From Neelides folsomi (lineage: Eukaryota; Arthropoda; Collembola; Neelipleona; Neelidae): a stretch of DNA of 64,000 nucleotides. Both the position numbers and the translations under genes were made by a program. Position 1 is the first letter of the stretch, and each line of letters begins with the position of its first letter. The DNA lies in NCBI GenBank assembly GCA_034687125.1, contig JAQGBZ010000168.1, forward strand, positions 62,001 to 126,000. Direction: 5' to 3'. Positions 50,501-64,000 of the stretch are shown here, piece by piece. The notes under the pieces are model-generated. The model saw only the letters and a list, made by a program, of their open reading frames with translations, was not told the origin of the DNA and searched no databases.

Positions 50501-53500
50501 TGGGGGAAATCCTGTGAAATGAAAGGGCATCTGTATTGTTTGTATGAAAACGGTCTAAAATTTCATACGTGGTTTGGATATCCCTACACAGACAACGTTG
50601 GTTTAAAAGTAATATAATTTGTTAAATACGGTCTAATGCATATTTGAATATTGAGTTATGAGTCTTATGAGCCAAAGAGGATGCCATGCATTATTAAATA
50701 CAAGAATAATTTATGTTCTTTCAACCAAAGCGATTAAAGGTTTTTGACCAAAAATATGGGTTGGTCAAAAGACATTAAAATGAATAAACAATGGCTAGAC
50801 TTACGAACGACGGTGAGTCGTCCTTCTCCCGAGACAGTGGAGAAACTCGGCCCCTCTGCACTCACTTCACATCGATAAACGCCTGTTGAGCTGATGGTCA
50901 GAGAGACAAGAGACACATTGTAGCGATCTGATTCCTCCCCCTAAAACAAAATAATCACGAAATGTGTCAATCAATGTCAACTATGATTATTTCATTCAAC
51001 TATATTTTTGAACATTAATTGTGACATTTACATTAATTGACCACAATTGGCATACATGAATTCCTAAAGATTAATTTCTTCATTCTAATCAATATTTGAG
51101 TTATTCAAGTATTTGATAAATTGACAATTTAATTCAATAGCATGAATTAATAACAAAAATGCGGTTTTATTCCCGTTATCCCTTTTTACCAATCAATATT
51201 TTATATTTGAATTAAATAATAGTTAATAAAAATAATTAAATTATAGCTTAACTAACTACCTAACTTATTAAATACTAATTAAGTTCTTTTCAGATGTAAT
51301 TTTAGTAAATGCAATGTGTTTTTATATAAAATATTAAATCGAATCTGTTCTTCATCAATCGTAACTTAAAATAATTAAAGTTTATCTATTAAACTTTTAA
51401 TGCTGTGTTGAAGAAAAGTCCTAAACTCTGAAGGATGATCCCGTGAAGGTTCAATCTAGCGGTGAAATGATTTTTTGCACAAGAACTTATATAAGCTCTT
51501 AAGGGAACGGCGGCGGCTTTGTCCAGAAATACATTTTAAATTAAGCTTGTACTCGAGTGAGTGAGGGAAGTCGGAGAGATTTCCACGTGGGATTTCACTT
51601 GATTAAATGTATCTTATTTATCTCTGCTCAAAAAACTCTCAGTTTCGCCTTCCACATCTTCTACGTGCAAACGAGAAAGAAAACAACTTCCGTATTCTTA
51701 AAAAAGGAAAGTCCTTTATACCACACTTTCCCATGTACAACTTATAATATCAAGTCACTCAACTTTGTAAGTTGTTAAGTAATCTTCTGTATACCTACTA
51801 GATATATCCGGTAGGTACTTAATGTTCTACAAACAAGGCTATAAAGTGTTAATACATCATGGCATCAACAGATTCGGATAAATTGTTTTATGTAATAGAA
51901 ATATAAATTACATTTAATTTTAATACAATAGGAATAAATTGAATTGTCAAATAATATTTGCATGGAACATTGTATAGTTTTTGTTTAAATTGTGCCTGTT
52001 TGGATGTTAAAAAATAAAGTTGATTTAGTTGATCTTAGCCAGATGGATTGTTGAATTGGGATGTGAAAGGTTTTTTCTCTCTTGTAGTTTACAAGTGAAA
52101 AGAACCATTTTAATCCATCTCGACAAAGACGTATATATTCGTATGTTGGAATGAGAACCGAATGGTTCGATGCCTCCAACTGACTCTCTTACTTTATTTA
52201 CCTCGAAATAGGGTTTTCCCTGGAATTTGGAACATCTCACAACTCTTTCCCTTATACGGATCCAATCTATTACATCTTTACCACAGGATGTGTTTACTAT
52301 CCAAAAACGCGCGTAAAAATGTTCTGGTATACTTTTTCCAAGTTAAAAATATGACTTTTGTCTCAAATAATTTTCAAGATCTTTCTATACACTCAACATC
52401 TGGACCCAAACCTTCACTCTTCTTATTTATCCACATTTGCGAAATGTATTTTTTAGCTCATTGTTCTTAATTTCTTTCAATTTTCCTCCTATTGGTATAA
52501 TTAATTCATTTTTAATTAAACTTCTTTATTCAAAATTGTTATAACGAGATGAATTAAGCTTTAATTTATCGCTTATTTGTATAAATATATCCTACATATA
52601 TGTTTGTAAACATTGTTGAAATAACCAGAATCATTTTTATATGAAAAGAACCAGGACTTTTTGGAAGACTTGCATTAATTATTATGTATAGGAACTTGTA
52701 GTTGTAGTTTTGGTTAAAAATATTTCCATTTAAAGCTTTGAAGCCCAATTTCTGATATTTCATGCAAGAATAATTAGATTTAAGAGTCAACAGAAAGGAT
52801 GAGCGTGGGATGAAAATTAAATTAGTGGAGAATCAAATCTTCTGTTAAGGGGAAAATCCCAACAATAGTCGAGTACTTAACTTTAGTGATTTCAACCCAC
52901 TCATAAATCCTTTTACCATAATATATTTATATGTAATGCATGCATAACATGCGTATTAAAAGAGAATGTTTTAATTTAAACCCAAAGAGTCATATTTGCG
53001 TATGTTGAACTATAGAAAATTAGCTAATTCGCAATTTCCATAATGAAATTCTAACTTTGTGACCAAGAAATAGAGAGATTCTATGTCCTATGTTATATGT
53101 ATTAGTAAATACATACGTATTTTTACAAACAGGATTCTTACAAGTTCATTTTGATTAGAGTGAGTTTTTTATAATATTGCAGTCAAGGCTCAACTATCTT
53201 TCTGTTTATTTTTACAATTATGAATGCGAAAAGTATTATTTTTCAAGTTTTATAAATCACACCTGAACCCAACTCATCAAAAGTTCAATTTGATTAGAGT
53301 GAATTCATAATATTGCAGTGAGGGCTCAAATAGTTTTTGTGTTTATTTTTACAATTACTTACTTTTATATTTAGTAAATTCACTTATATGGACATGCTTT
53401 TGCAGTCATTTACATGTGCTTACATGTGCTCCCAGATAAAACTTCCAAACATTTAAATTCAAAATTCAAATATTAAGTAATGCTACAATATTGCATTAAA

Positions 53501-55494
53501 ATAAACTTTTAAATTCAACAACTCATCATTCGTCCGTGAGTTTTTAAAATTAACATAATTGGTAGGAAAAGTTTATATTGACTATGTACTCTAAACGGAT
53601 TCTCATTGCCATTGAATAAATACAAAAACTATGTTCATTAATTCCACTTCTCTATTTAAATATTTCATTGGGATCTCAGAAGCCCAGTAAATTTTATTTT
53701 CCCCAAATGTGAGGACAGGGCCAATAAGTGAAAATAATGAACATCTGGTGATGGCTTGGGAATACCCTTCAGTCCTCCGTATAGGAAAACTAGTTACTAG
53801 TTAGGAAGGGACACAAGGAGGGGGGAACGGATTTAATCAACTAAAATAATCTAGCTGAAGAATAGAAACTCATTTTAATAGCTTGAGATTGAAATGGTAC
53901 ATGGGTTTGACTGGTTTGACCCATCTCCATTAAACCATCCATTTAGAATTGAATTCTCTCAAAATGAACAACCCCCTTTTGGCTTATGGACCTTCTCTAT
54001 TCAAACCCTTTTATTGAATAGAGAAGGAGCGAGATGTTGAGAGAGAAACAAAGTCCCGGCTCTGTATGGAGTATGACCAATATAAATACCATACAATTTT
54101 ATTGCAGTCATTTCAATTCAACCCCTTTCCGCAATATTTGATAGTCTTTTCGCTCTTAATCTTTTTCTCATGCTTTTAAACAACTTCTCACATTCATAGC
54201 ACACATATTTTACTATTACGCATAAGTTCACGAATATTCATTGTTTTATCAAAATGATTTATTGGGTGTTGTGAGAGCTAACAAAGTAATTATTCCACCA
54301 TACATATTTATGTACTATTCAATGGTATTGTATTTACATAAGTACTGAAAATAAAATCTCTATTTGTTTCCATTATGTTAGTTGAGAAATCTTGTTTAAT
54401 GAGATTGATTATGTATGTATTACATAATTTTCATTTTCCAATATACCATACATTAATATATAACTGTATAACGTATTTAATATTTACAATGTTAATAGTA
54501 AAGAGAGTCTTTTATTTAAACAATATTCCGGATGGATGTTCATAGTGTATATATTTTCTCCGAATTTATTAAATTTCCTGTGTGGAGGGAGATTAATGAA
54601 GAGGAGAGGAAGGGCCTAGAGACTTTTCACTTTGAATCAGGATATGTATGAGAGAGAGTCCGTGGGCTTAAGAACAATGGCCTTATTATGGAAATGAGCG
54701 AGCGAAGGCGGCGAAAGTTTGGCTAATGAATGAGGGAGAGGCAGAGAGCATATTTCTTCCCAAATCACGTTGGAAGCAATTAAAGGAAGGGAAAGAACCA
54801 GGTAAAGAAGAACGTCTTTTAATACTTCCATTATGAATTTCCCTCATCCTTCAAAAAACAACAAGGTTGGATGGGGAGAGTTTACATTTTACCCAACTCA
54901 GGCTCTAATTACCTTCTCGGCGCCTTCACAAACAGAGAACCACGAAATTCTCATTATGTCTATTGACACTAACGCTAAGACTTTTGTAAAATTAATTACA
55001 ACTTACATTCACTCGAACTCCCTCGACGTAGTGGGAGACCATTGATGGTTTGTATCTCGGTATAACTCGAAAAAACTCTTCATTATCCTGCAAATTTCAA
55101 CCATTTAACCAGATTAACTTTTTATCAGGATTTTCATCCTTTAATTTAAATTCACAGATTACATACCTTGTACCACTTTACTGAATAGAGACGATCGGTT
55201 TCTAAGTCGAACGGACATCTTAAAATTACAGATTCTCCTGCAAATTTATGTTGAGGAACAATGACCCGTTGAAGTCGCAAACTCTCCACAACTTTAAAAT
55301 AATAAAATATTTAATTATGTATTTAAGTATATACAGTTAGTTAAATACAAAAATAGTTAAACATGATTAAATTTCTAAGAAAATTCTTATTTAGTATTCT
55401 ATGATGATTATTGAATCGTGTTTGTTTTACCTGAGCCAATAATGCAAAGAATAATTACTATCAGGTTGATTGACTTTAATTCATCACTTGACAT
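47519..55494 (-). CDS. beat-like: Beaten-path (Beat) family immunoglobulin-domain protein
   Basis: Seven exons on the minus strand: 55494-55431, 55291-55167, 55087-55007, 50940-50805, 49335-49193, 48117-47841 and 47601-47519, 302 residues. A hydrophobic leader (INLIVIILCIIGSG) precedes the first Ig domain: VESLRLQRVIVPQHKFAGES, Cys47, SVKWYKDNEEFFRV (joined over a splice), and YRCEVSAEGPSFSTVSGEG with Cys114. This is the signature Beat domain. The second Ig domain has Cys164 and Cys227 with LSWYIND. The last exon ends in a hydrophobic stretch (CLIIISTLLIFVWHL) right before the stop, as in a GPI-anchor signal or a span with no tail. Beat proteins bind Side receptors and guide motor axons and synaptic partners in Drosophila. 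Intron 3 is 4.07 kb. The splice joins are all in phase. Confidence 0.93.
50941..55006 (-). other. large third intron of the Beat gene
   Basis: A 4066-bp intron splitting the first Ig domain, bounded by AAT/GTAAGT and TTTTGTTTTAG. It carries a diverged tandem duplication at 53142-53357 and otherwise only AT-rich DNA. Long introns at this place are common in Beat genes. Confidence 0.85.
53142..53357. repeat. diverged tandem duplication inside a Beat intron
   Basis: A block of about 78 bp, from AAGTTCATTTTGATTAGAG to GTTTATTTTTACAATTA, occurs at 53142-53220 and again at about 53281-53357, offset about 139 bp. The second copy has small deletions and substitutions. Between them lies unrelated sequence. 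Confidence 0.8.
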
Positions 55495-58400
55495 GGCCAC
55501 GCGAACATATTTTGCTTATCACTTCGCTATGTTAATTTTTCAATTTTTCCTCCTTGCTTATTTATTTTGCTCAGTATGGTTAAATGTATTGATCTATTAT
55601 CTATAGACGGAGTAGAACGAGAAATTTAATATGTTTTCCTTCTGCCGCTCTCATTTCTTTCATCGTTTCTTTGTTCCTTTTGTAGTCCAAAGTCTTATTA
55701 AACTTGGGTGGAAATTTACAGTGTGTGAATTCACCAGCGTGGTCGTGAATAATGCACAAGGAGAGAATTGGAATAAAAATTCATAACTTTTTACTCACAA
55801 CAAACATTTAACATATTTTCTCAAAGTGTTGAGTTGAGACAAAGGAAGCGTCTGGTGTTAAACATTCAATGGAGAATTATTATTCCGGAGAGATACACAT
55901 TTGAGAAAAAGAACGTCTACCAAGTTTGAACTTTTAATATAAATTATGTCTTATTGAGTCCTACATAAGGAGACTTTCATATACAAGATTTTCCAGGTTG
56001 GATGGGAAAGTTGAAAGGATTGTTGAGACGAAAGGAGAATATATATTTATGTATATATGTGTGCTTATAAAGAAGCGGATCTCTTTGAAGGAACAGTTCC
56101 TGTGCGTGAGAAGGGTGAATGAGCACTGAAGTTGGGAAATGCCCGTATTTCGGTTAGGGTGGAAAGCCGGGAGGCTCATGTGCGTTGTTACTAGTATCAA
56201 AAAGAGATCTGTGGTCTTCTCTTGGCTAATAAACCATTGGGAAGAGAAATGAAAATCTCACCCTACACTCAACCCCGCTCTCACCCACAAATTAACTTGA
56301 AAGAAGACACTGGGAAGATTAGGTAATTCTATACATTTACTAACTCCGCTATTGCCATTAAAGGATTAATTGTAATTCCTTTTGGAATTGATTAAATAAA
56401 TATAGTTTTAAATGTGTCCGGATCTGGAGTGAATTATTATAACGTATTTAAGCATATTTATACTGCCATATATTCTACTATATGTTTTAACTTTTAAGTA
56501 TCAATTTACTGCAGTCAACATTAAAAATTCTAACCTAGAATAAAACCAGATTATTAGATTATTTAATTATTATGAACATTTAATAGATCGTGTGAGTGGG
56601 CAGAAGTTATATTTTTGTATTTAGGTTTCCATTCTGTTGTGTTGACTCATTTGGGGTTACCGGAAGCAAAGCAATAAATAAATATAAATTGGCCACAGGA
56701 ATATGAATCTTCGTATATGCTTATTAGTTCTAAAAAGCCAAGTGGTGTATGTGTTTTTGATGTAATTTCTTTACCAAAACTTCCCATTAAGATTGGAAGT
56801 TAATTATGAATTAATATCATGAAGATTAATGATATGTATCTCCAAATCATTAGAGTTTAATATTTTAACTTTAATAATTCAATAATCTCACCTCGGAGGA
56901 GGAATGTTTGGTAGACTGCGCCATTTTATGAGAGCATTTTGAAGAATGGGCAATTTGGTCCTGAAGAGTTCAATAAGGTTTGTGGTTCGTATGATGGGAA
57001 TTTATTAATTCATAGGGGTCGGAAGGGAAAAGCTGGGAAGTATTCAATACACACATTCCTATCCTAACACACATAAATTTCCCGTATGTCTCCTCAACCA
57101 AGAATTTTCTCTTTTGAGTGATCGATTAGTAAGCCACTCTCATTATCCCAACATCCTTTTTGTCCCCTTCTTGTGAGAAATTGGTAAATTAATTTCTCTG
57201 TCTACTCCCATCGTCTTTTCACCCTTTAATGGTTCATGTCGAAAAAGAAGGCTATAGATCTTATTTTTTATATTACCAAATTATGAATTAATAATGATTC
57301 AATTTCCTCTTTTCTTTAATCTCATTACCTCCATTAAACCGGGTTGATTCAGACCGGGATTATAATTCAAGTAACCTTTTGTGCCCAAGGAGTCAAATGG
57401 CCATTTTCACACAAATTCTTACGTGCTCTCGAAATGAATTTTTCCCTTGTACGTATTTCCCCGGTAAAGAGATTCCGATTGAATTCCTCTGCTAGTGCAT
57501 ATTTCAATCATCAATAGGTGAAATCTGAAAGTTGGACTTTTGGTTCCTCGTTCCCACTTATTTAAATGCTTCAATACCGGAAATGATCGCTCTTATCTCC
57601 CTCCACATTCCCCCACAACCTTTCTTTTTGAGGGAGTTGAGGAGGTTGGGAGACGTGAGAGCAGGGAAATTCTCTTTTTGACTAGAGCCGATATCAGATG
57701 ATTGATCCCCATTTCGTCTCTCATTCGGAAGATATGCTATCAAACCATCTCCGACCTCTTAATTTACAACGCCCGCCGACTCAAACTCCATATCATTTTT
57801 ACTAAAGATTTATCGAGCATCGTTATTTATTCCAAGCTTGGCTGTTTTGCAAAAACGTTTAAAATATATAAATGTAAAATATTTCATAAACTATTCATAC
57901 AATATTGTATTACCGCACCGGATAAAAATATCCAAATTGTTATCGATTACAACAATACCACATATAGAGTCTAAATATATACATAGTATTACTTATGTAG
58001 TATACAAATAGTTAGGATACATCATATTGAAAAAGAGAATCTGAGAAGAGATTAATTAAAATTCTGTTTACCTTTGCCTGAACACATAATTTAAAATACT
58101 GTAAAGTTTAAACTCCGATATAACTTTTATTATTTTTATTTTAACCTATCGGATGTTTGATGTTTTCTTTCTCAATAAAAGCTTTGAATGTGAGATCCGG
58201 ATGATATATGATTCTTTTCCTCAAATGATGTTTTGTGAACTTTGCTAATGAAATATCTGTAATTTGAAGGAAAAAGCTTATTGTGTTTGCTATCATTTTA
58301 CACCATTAGTAATACCTGTACTTCTGTACATGTGTATGTCATACCTCATACATGTAAAAGGATTCTCTTAATTTTTTATGAAATAATTTAATTGGATTTA

Positions 58401-61400
58401 TAAGGAATTAAATGAGACTTTGAACTATCGAATCATGAAATCATATTTTGGCTAGATATTTTGGAGGTAAACAAAGACCCACTCTGCATATATTTATTTA
58501 TTCAGAGATTAAATATTGAATAATTTTGATTGGGATGGGCATAAGAGGAGATGGAGAAATTTCGGGTTCCTCCCCGCCTTCCTCTCTTGAATGTTTAATA
58601 AGGGTTTGCCTGTAGGAAAGGGAATGATTGACAGAGAGAAACCTCTTGAGAATTAAACACTTGTTACGTTTCCTTCTCTCCCTTCACGATGAGACTCCTC
58701 AGTATAGAGACAAACAAACTTCAATTTCGTCTGGACATTTATAAAACATTGCATTTCCTATTTCATTACAACAATACAGGGTTTCTCACTTTCCCTACAT
58801 GCGTCTCAAAAGGGAAAAATTCCATGTCATTTAAGTATTCAAATGCGAAAATTGATTTTTCATCTGCAACTTTTCCAATTAAACTTTTGAGGGGAAATTT
58901 AAGTCGAAACTCGAGAATTTTTCCCTTATTAGATTATTACCCTGTATTGCTTGATAAAGTTTCATAAAAATCATTAAAAAATAATCATATTATGATGCTA
59001 GAAAAACAGTGTGAGAGTTAAAGTTTGAGATGGAAAGTCAAATTAAGAATTGGACTCTAAAGTTAAAAAGTTTTGCCCTTTTCATTAATCCTTATTTCAC
59101 AAAAATATATACAGAATTTTCTCGATTAGGTTCTTTGTAAATTGGATTTCTCGCAGTTCAAATCAAAATTTCCATTTAAAGATTGATTTTATCAAATTTT
59201 TAAATTTATATTATAAAGCTCTCAATCTACCTTTGTAAGTTAGTAAATCCTAATGAAACTAATGATTAAACACCCAAAAATTACAATTGTACAAATATTT
59301 ACTATTTATAATAGCTTAAATGCTATATAAGATTACTATTAAATATTATTAAATACATTAAATACCTAATATATACATAATAGTTAAGTGAGGATAGGAC
59401 TGTGCTCTATCATGTATTACCTAAAAACTAGAAGTTTTGCTCAAACTCTTTGTGAACTTCTTTGATCTTTCAATAGTTATAAAACATTAATGAGATTAGC
59501 GCATGTATTAATGTATCGACTTAAACATGTCTTGTATTTACTTATATGTATATTTTGGGTACCTTTTTTTATATACTATTAATTTTTTTAAAAGTATCAA
59601 TATCTTGTTATTAGCACCCTTACTCAACATACATACATTCAGATCTTTTCTAGGAGAAAGCTCAATGAAGATTGAATAATTGGAGGAAAGTGAATGAAAG
59701 AAAACTAAGTTTTTTGGTGTATCCATTTATGTTCGACTCCAGGGTCTTTAATCCTCGATAATTTGTATGGAAGTCACGTCCGATGGGAAAAGGAAATGAA
59801 ATTCCTCCTTTACTCCTTTTATGTTTTCCTACTGAAAGCAATCGGAGAAACTTGTGTATTTCTTCTCAAGGTGTTTGAGCAAAGTTTTGTGGATGAATTT
59901 AATACACTTTCGAGTTTCGTAATAAAATTTACCTCTTCAGCTAATCCTTGGACTATTAGGATGTCGAAGAGGATACTAAAAAGGAAAAATTCTTCTTCAA
60001 AGGGAATAATAACTTAATTAACTTTCAAAGAACGAAAGAATCCTTTTTGCTCCCTGAACATGAAACGAATTCCTTATTGACCACCACTTGTATGAGAATC
60101 CGAATTCCCGATTCTCTGCATTGCCAATATTTTTTGTTCTTTTGTAGATCATGAAAGTTATTGTAATATGATCTGCAGCTAACACTATGTATTAAAAATT
60201 GTATCAATTTTAGTTTTAATAATTTGTAGTACTACAAATTTTAATTTTATTGTAAACGATACATATCATGATACATGCTGATATATCTGTACATATTCGT
60301 AATATCTTGCTATTTTATATATGAAATACCTATTATCTGTACGATATGTGTAAGTACTTTAAGACTATTTTCAATGTGATTTGAATACGAAATTCAATAA
60401 TGCAGAGTAATATCAAAAAGTTTGTTTATGATAAAATATGAGTTTGCACTTATGTAGTCGAAATTAAGGAAATGTCTGAAATATGTAAGCGCCAAGGCGT
60501 AAAAGAAACCAAAACACGCACAAGAACTTAATTAATTATTCAAATAGAGTATCCTTTTCAATGTTATAAGACTTGGCTTCAATTAAGCAATTTTCCATTC
60601 CTAAGAGAGAGGGAGGAAAGAAACGGAAAATAAATCAATTTAACATCATTAATACATTCTTTGAGTTCTTTTGTTAAGTCATGTATTACCTAAGTCATTT
60701 CAATTCCATAACTTTATCATATCATATGAAAATCAATAAATTATAATACTATACATAATTATATCTATCATATTTATCATACGTGTATGGTATATACATA
60801 TAAAATATGGTACTTATTATTACTCGTATCAGTTTTACTAAAAAAAGTAAAATGTTCATATAATTCAAAAAAACTCTATTCATTTACTATAAGTATGTAA
60901 TGTATGACTGTATGGTATAAGATTAAGCTATTTAATTGATTTTTTTCTATTTCTTTTGCGAGTGATAGATAAAAAGTTTTTAAATTTTTAAAATACGTAA
61001 TTGTGAATGTGCACACAATTTATAATATTCACAAGTTAGTGATTATAAACTAATTTCTAAATACTATTATAAATCCGATTAATGGTCTGTACCTTTTCAA
61101 TATAAAATATATTTCCTCTTACATTTACATAGATAAAAGCTCTATTGTAAGTTTGTAAGACATTGAAGAGAAACGCGACAAAGGATTTGAATATTCTAAA
61201 TCGTATTGTTTGGGAACTGTAAACTGGTTACTTGTTGTTCGGAAAGTGAAGGATAAATAATGGACTCATGGTCCATAAGCATTGCTCATGAGGACACACC
61301 ATGAATGAATAATGGAGAAAGCATTATGGACATTGTGCATTAAGAGGTTTGCCCTCTCGACAGATTTCCCCCCTCACAACCAGAAAACTCAAATGGTGAA

Positions 61401-64000
61401 GGAGAATAATGTGATGTTGAAGATGAATATTTTCACACTACACACTTAAACACACCTTAGGACTAATAAATATTACATATATACTTAAACATCTAATGTA
61501 AATACAATAAAATTTTAATTCTATTATTACAAAATTATTCAAAGCCTTGAAAAATTACTAAATGATATAATACTGAAAAATATGTAATAAATATTAAAGA
61601 TGCTATATCTTACACAAAGAATAGATACGAGCACTTACGTTACTTCAGGTCAAAAAAGTAATTATATGGAAGCCGATGACATCATAAAATACGCATTGGT
61701 AATGTGCTTTATATGAGAGAACCAATTTGTCTTATTTGACTTAAAATGATCTTAACGTTGGTTAAAGTGAACCCTATAAAGCCAACGTCCATTAAGGCTT
61801 AATTTCCCTTTAGAGCTCTGCAGGAGGAAAACCGTCAGTTGACTCATGATGTCGAATTTGATCCAAAATGTTCGTAGAGATATATTCGGATCACGCATAA
61901 ACCACACACACACATTCGAGGTATGATAAATGATTTTCTCAGAATTTGGAGTCTGTGAGGTGAGGGTGGTCGGATCATCCATCAACTAGCATTTTATTAC
62001 ATTCTCCCTGCTACTCTTTCTCCCATAGTTCATGTCCCCTAGAGAGAAAAACCAATAGGCTCCCAACGATCTTCTCTGAATATACACACCGATTATGCCA
62101 TTTTAAATCCACATCTTCTTATGCAAACCTTAATATTTACAATACGTGCTTATCTCCTTATTTAAATACAAGAGTATTATAGTAATTTTTGGTAATACAT
62201 AATAATTTGCGAATATGAAAACAGTCAAAATATCGTTATAAATACTAATATGATATTCTTACCTATACTAGTATTAAATAAATATTACAATTGACGATTT
62301 GAACGCACGACGCACTAACATTGGTTTTTGCACTAATATCGGGTGGTCCAGAGGTCGAAGAATTTTTTAATGAGTGATATCTTTTTTATTTATTAACCGA
62401 ATTTCGTTAAAATTGGCAGGTAAATACTTTATATATCGTATAATATAAGTAAAACCTCAAACTCTTCAATTGAGCCCTATTTACTTCAATACCACTCTGC
62501 AACCAATATTCAGTTGCCCCGCATCCTCATTTGCACATAGCAACCGGAGTTTCCGCGAATGCTTTTGGCTAATAGCCTCTTTCAATTTAACCAAAGTAGA
62601 CTGGTTTATTGACATAACCCTAGATGAAGAAATCGAGGGGATCAGATCGGATGAGTTTTTTTATCATTAACCATCTTAAATTTATGATTGATTAAAAACG
62701 CATCGATCTCTGGTCCACCCTGTATAGGTGAAAATAAACACAATTTATTCAATCTTAGTTTAGTAGGTGTTGGCATTTGGGAGGGGAAGGTATAAAAATG
62801 TTGAATCAACAAACATCAAAAATTCTCATATTTTGTTGTGAGATATAAAAGAAATGAAAATGAATTTGAAAGGAAAGTGAAACTCCTTTTCTTCCCTCCC
62901 ACTTTCTTCTCCCGGGTCTCCCAATTGTCCAGCCGGAGTGAAGAAAAGGGTAAGAGCGAATAACAGTGTATGAATAACACTATGGCTCGACGACTCTCTA
63001 CACACACTTAAATCTGAGTCATGGGAGTAAAGTGCTCATGGGTTGTGTAGAAGACTATTTTGGATATTTATTATTGCGACGGGTAAAAAATGTGAAATAA
63101 TGCGCGACTGTCTCCGGATTATATATCTTTTCCATTTGCCCTCAGAAATTTTCTCCTGAAGGATAAAAAGCCTCGCTTTGTTGTGAACAAACTTTCCTCT
63201 TTGTTCCCCCTCCTTTCCACTGAGGGCGAATTCATTCATCATCCCTCTCTCAGAAAATCTCTTCCTTCCTTCATCACTCCAAGAAGAAAAGTTTTCTTTT
63301 AAACTGTATTCCAGTCTAATTAGGAGCGAAGGATGTGGGAGACGCCTTAAATGTTCCAATCGATACATTTCCATCTCTTTTAATTAATTAACCCTTGCGA
63401 CTTTCTTCTTTATTCAACCCCTTTGGCCCAATTCCCTTCAAACCCATCAATTTTAATTTCATTTTTTCGACCTGTATTTTATCAATGGAGGAATGTTTTA
63501 AATATTATAATGGTATAATACTACAAGGCTTATTACATCCAATTTATAATATCTAAAATATAAGATTTTATATATGTATTCATACATGAGTAGGATATAG
63601 TAGATGTGTAAAATTTAATTTTTGAGTATGAATTTAACTAAGCTACACAATTTCAGATTTATTTCTAATGATTTCTTTTGTAAAGAGAATTTTCTTATAA
63701 AGTCATGAAATAGGAGAATGGGAAAAGCCAACGAATTCACCTTTTATTTCGTTTCTCTGTCTCAGCCTTCGGCAATTCTTTGTAGTGGGTTTCCATTGGA
63801 CTTTCCTCCTTACCTTTGATCTGTTCATTAGGGTTCGTTTTATTCTGATAATAAAGCAACGAAGAGAATAATCACGGCCGCAGGAAAGACAAATCCCCCT
63901 TTGCTCTTTACTTTCTTTAAACCTGCCTTTGAAATCATTCGTTTCCAACACAAAGAAACCCACACTACAATTCAGATGACAATTACTTACCTAACATACT
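55495..64000. other. gene-free region upstream of the Beat gene
   Basis: About 8.5 kb without a coding exon that I can support. It should include the Beat promoter next to 55495. There are AT-rich simple stretches, a decayed mariner-like element (62339-62722) and short chance open frames. The purine-rich and pyrimidine-rich blocks near 57560-57700 and 62880-63350 have no recognisable role. Confidence 0.55.
62339..62722 (-). mobile_element. decayed, deleted Tc1/mariner-like element
   Basis: The ends GGGTGGTCCAGAGGTCGA (from 62341) and, on the other strand, GGGTGGACCAGAGATCGA (from 62720) form inverted repeats of about 35 bp, with TA outside each. On the minus strand the interior still reads, with stops, as the C-terminal part of a mariner-type transposase: a DFFI-stop-GYVNKPVYF stretch matching the family pattern D-F-F-L-W-G-Y-V-K, then KAFAETPVAMCK and a GCGATEYWLQSG tail. 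Three in-frame stops fall in about 60 codons. The element is old and inactive; the N-terminal and catalytic middle parts are gone. Confidence 0.75.

Noticed and set aside
58777-58944. CAGGGT...ACCCTG ends flanked by TA, a possible 168-bp MITE
   Set aside because: Only the first six bases pair at the ends. A further shared word (AAGGGAAAAATTC) is at unequal distance from the two ends, so symmetry is poor.

Overview
This window looks like nuclear DNA of an arthropod. It is AT-rich, with short introns (about 50-660 bp inside most genes, a few of 3-4 kb), GT-AG splice sites and no operons. Seven recognisable genes have animal orthologues, and a small tandem array encodes secreted ML-domain (MD-2-related lipid-recognition, group 2 mite-allergen-like) proteins. 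A DNA polymerase kappa gene, which is absent from Drosophila, together with the ML array, makes a mite or other chelicerate, or a crustacean, more likely than a higher insect. That placement is inference.

Layout: 1-11.85 kb is AT-rich DNA with no gene I can support. 11.9-21.55 kb (+) is an ABTB2/BTBD11-type ankyrin-BTB protein in 12 coding exons. 22.55-28.22 kb (-) is a kainate-type ionotropic glutamate receptor in 18 exons, with a deleted mariner-like element in one intron. 29.0-33.2 kb (+) holds three ML-domain genes and one decayed copy. 33.5-35.3 kb (-) is the RNA polymerase subunit RPB5 (RPABC1). 35.7-38.26 kb (+) is DNA polymerase kappa, divergent from RPB5 across 402 bp. 38.44-41.13 kb (-) is amnionless. 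41.1-47.5 kb has no gene but carries a 699-bp inverted-repeat element and a 75-bp hairpin. 47.5-55.5 kb (-) is a Beaten-path (Beat) Ig-domain gene. 55.5-64 kb has no gene I recognise; a decayed mariner-like element lies near 62.5 kb.

I rebuilt the exon structures by hand, checking that phases agree across every junction. RPB5 (210 codons) comes out at exactly the length of human RPB5.

The most striking observation is in RPB5. Its penultimate coding exon exists twice, as two 79-nt versions with the same phase and intact splice sites. Most of the codons that keep their amino acid in the conserved half differ only at silent positions. Including both copies, or neither, gives an immediate stop codon, so only one-at-a-time splicing yields a complete protein. 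That is the signature of mutually exclusive exons in a core subunit shared by RNA polymerases I, II and III. Other points: a glycine at the Q/R site of the glutamate receptor, a charged insert with a furin-like site in its amino-terminal domain, a GC-AG intron in amnionless, two introns that read through in frame, and ML genes whose leaders are nearly identical while their mature parts diverge.
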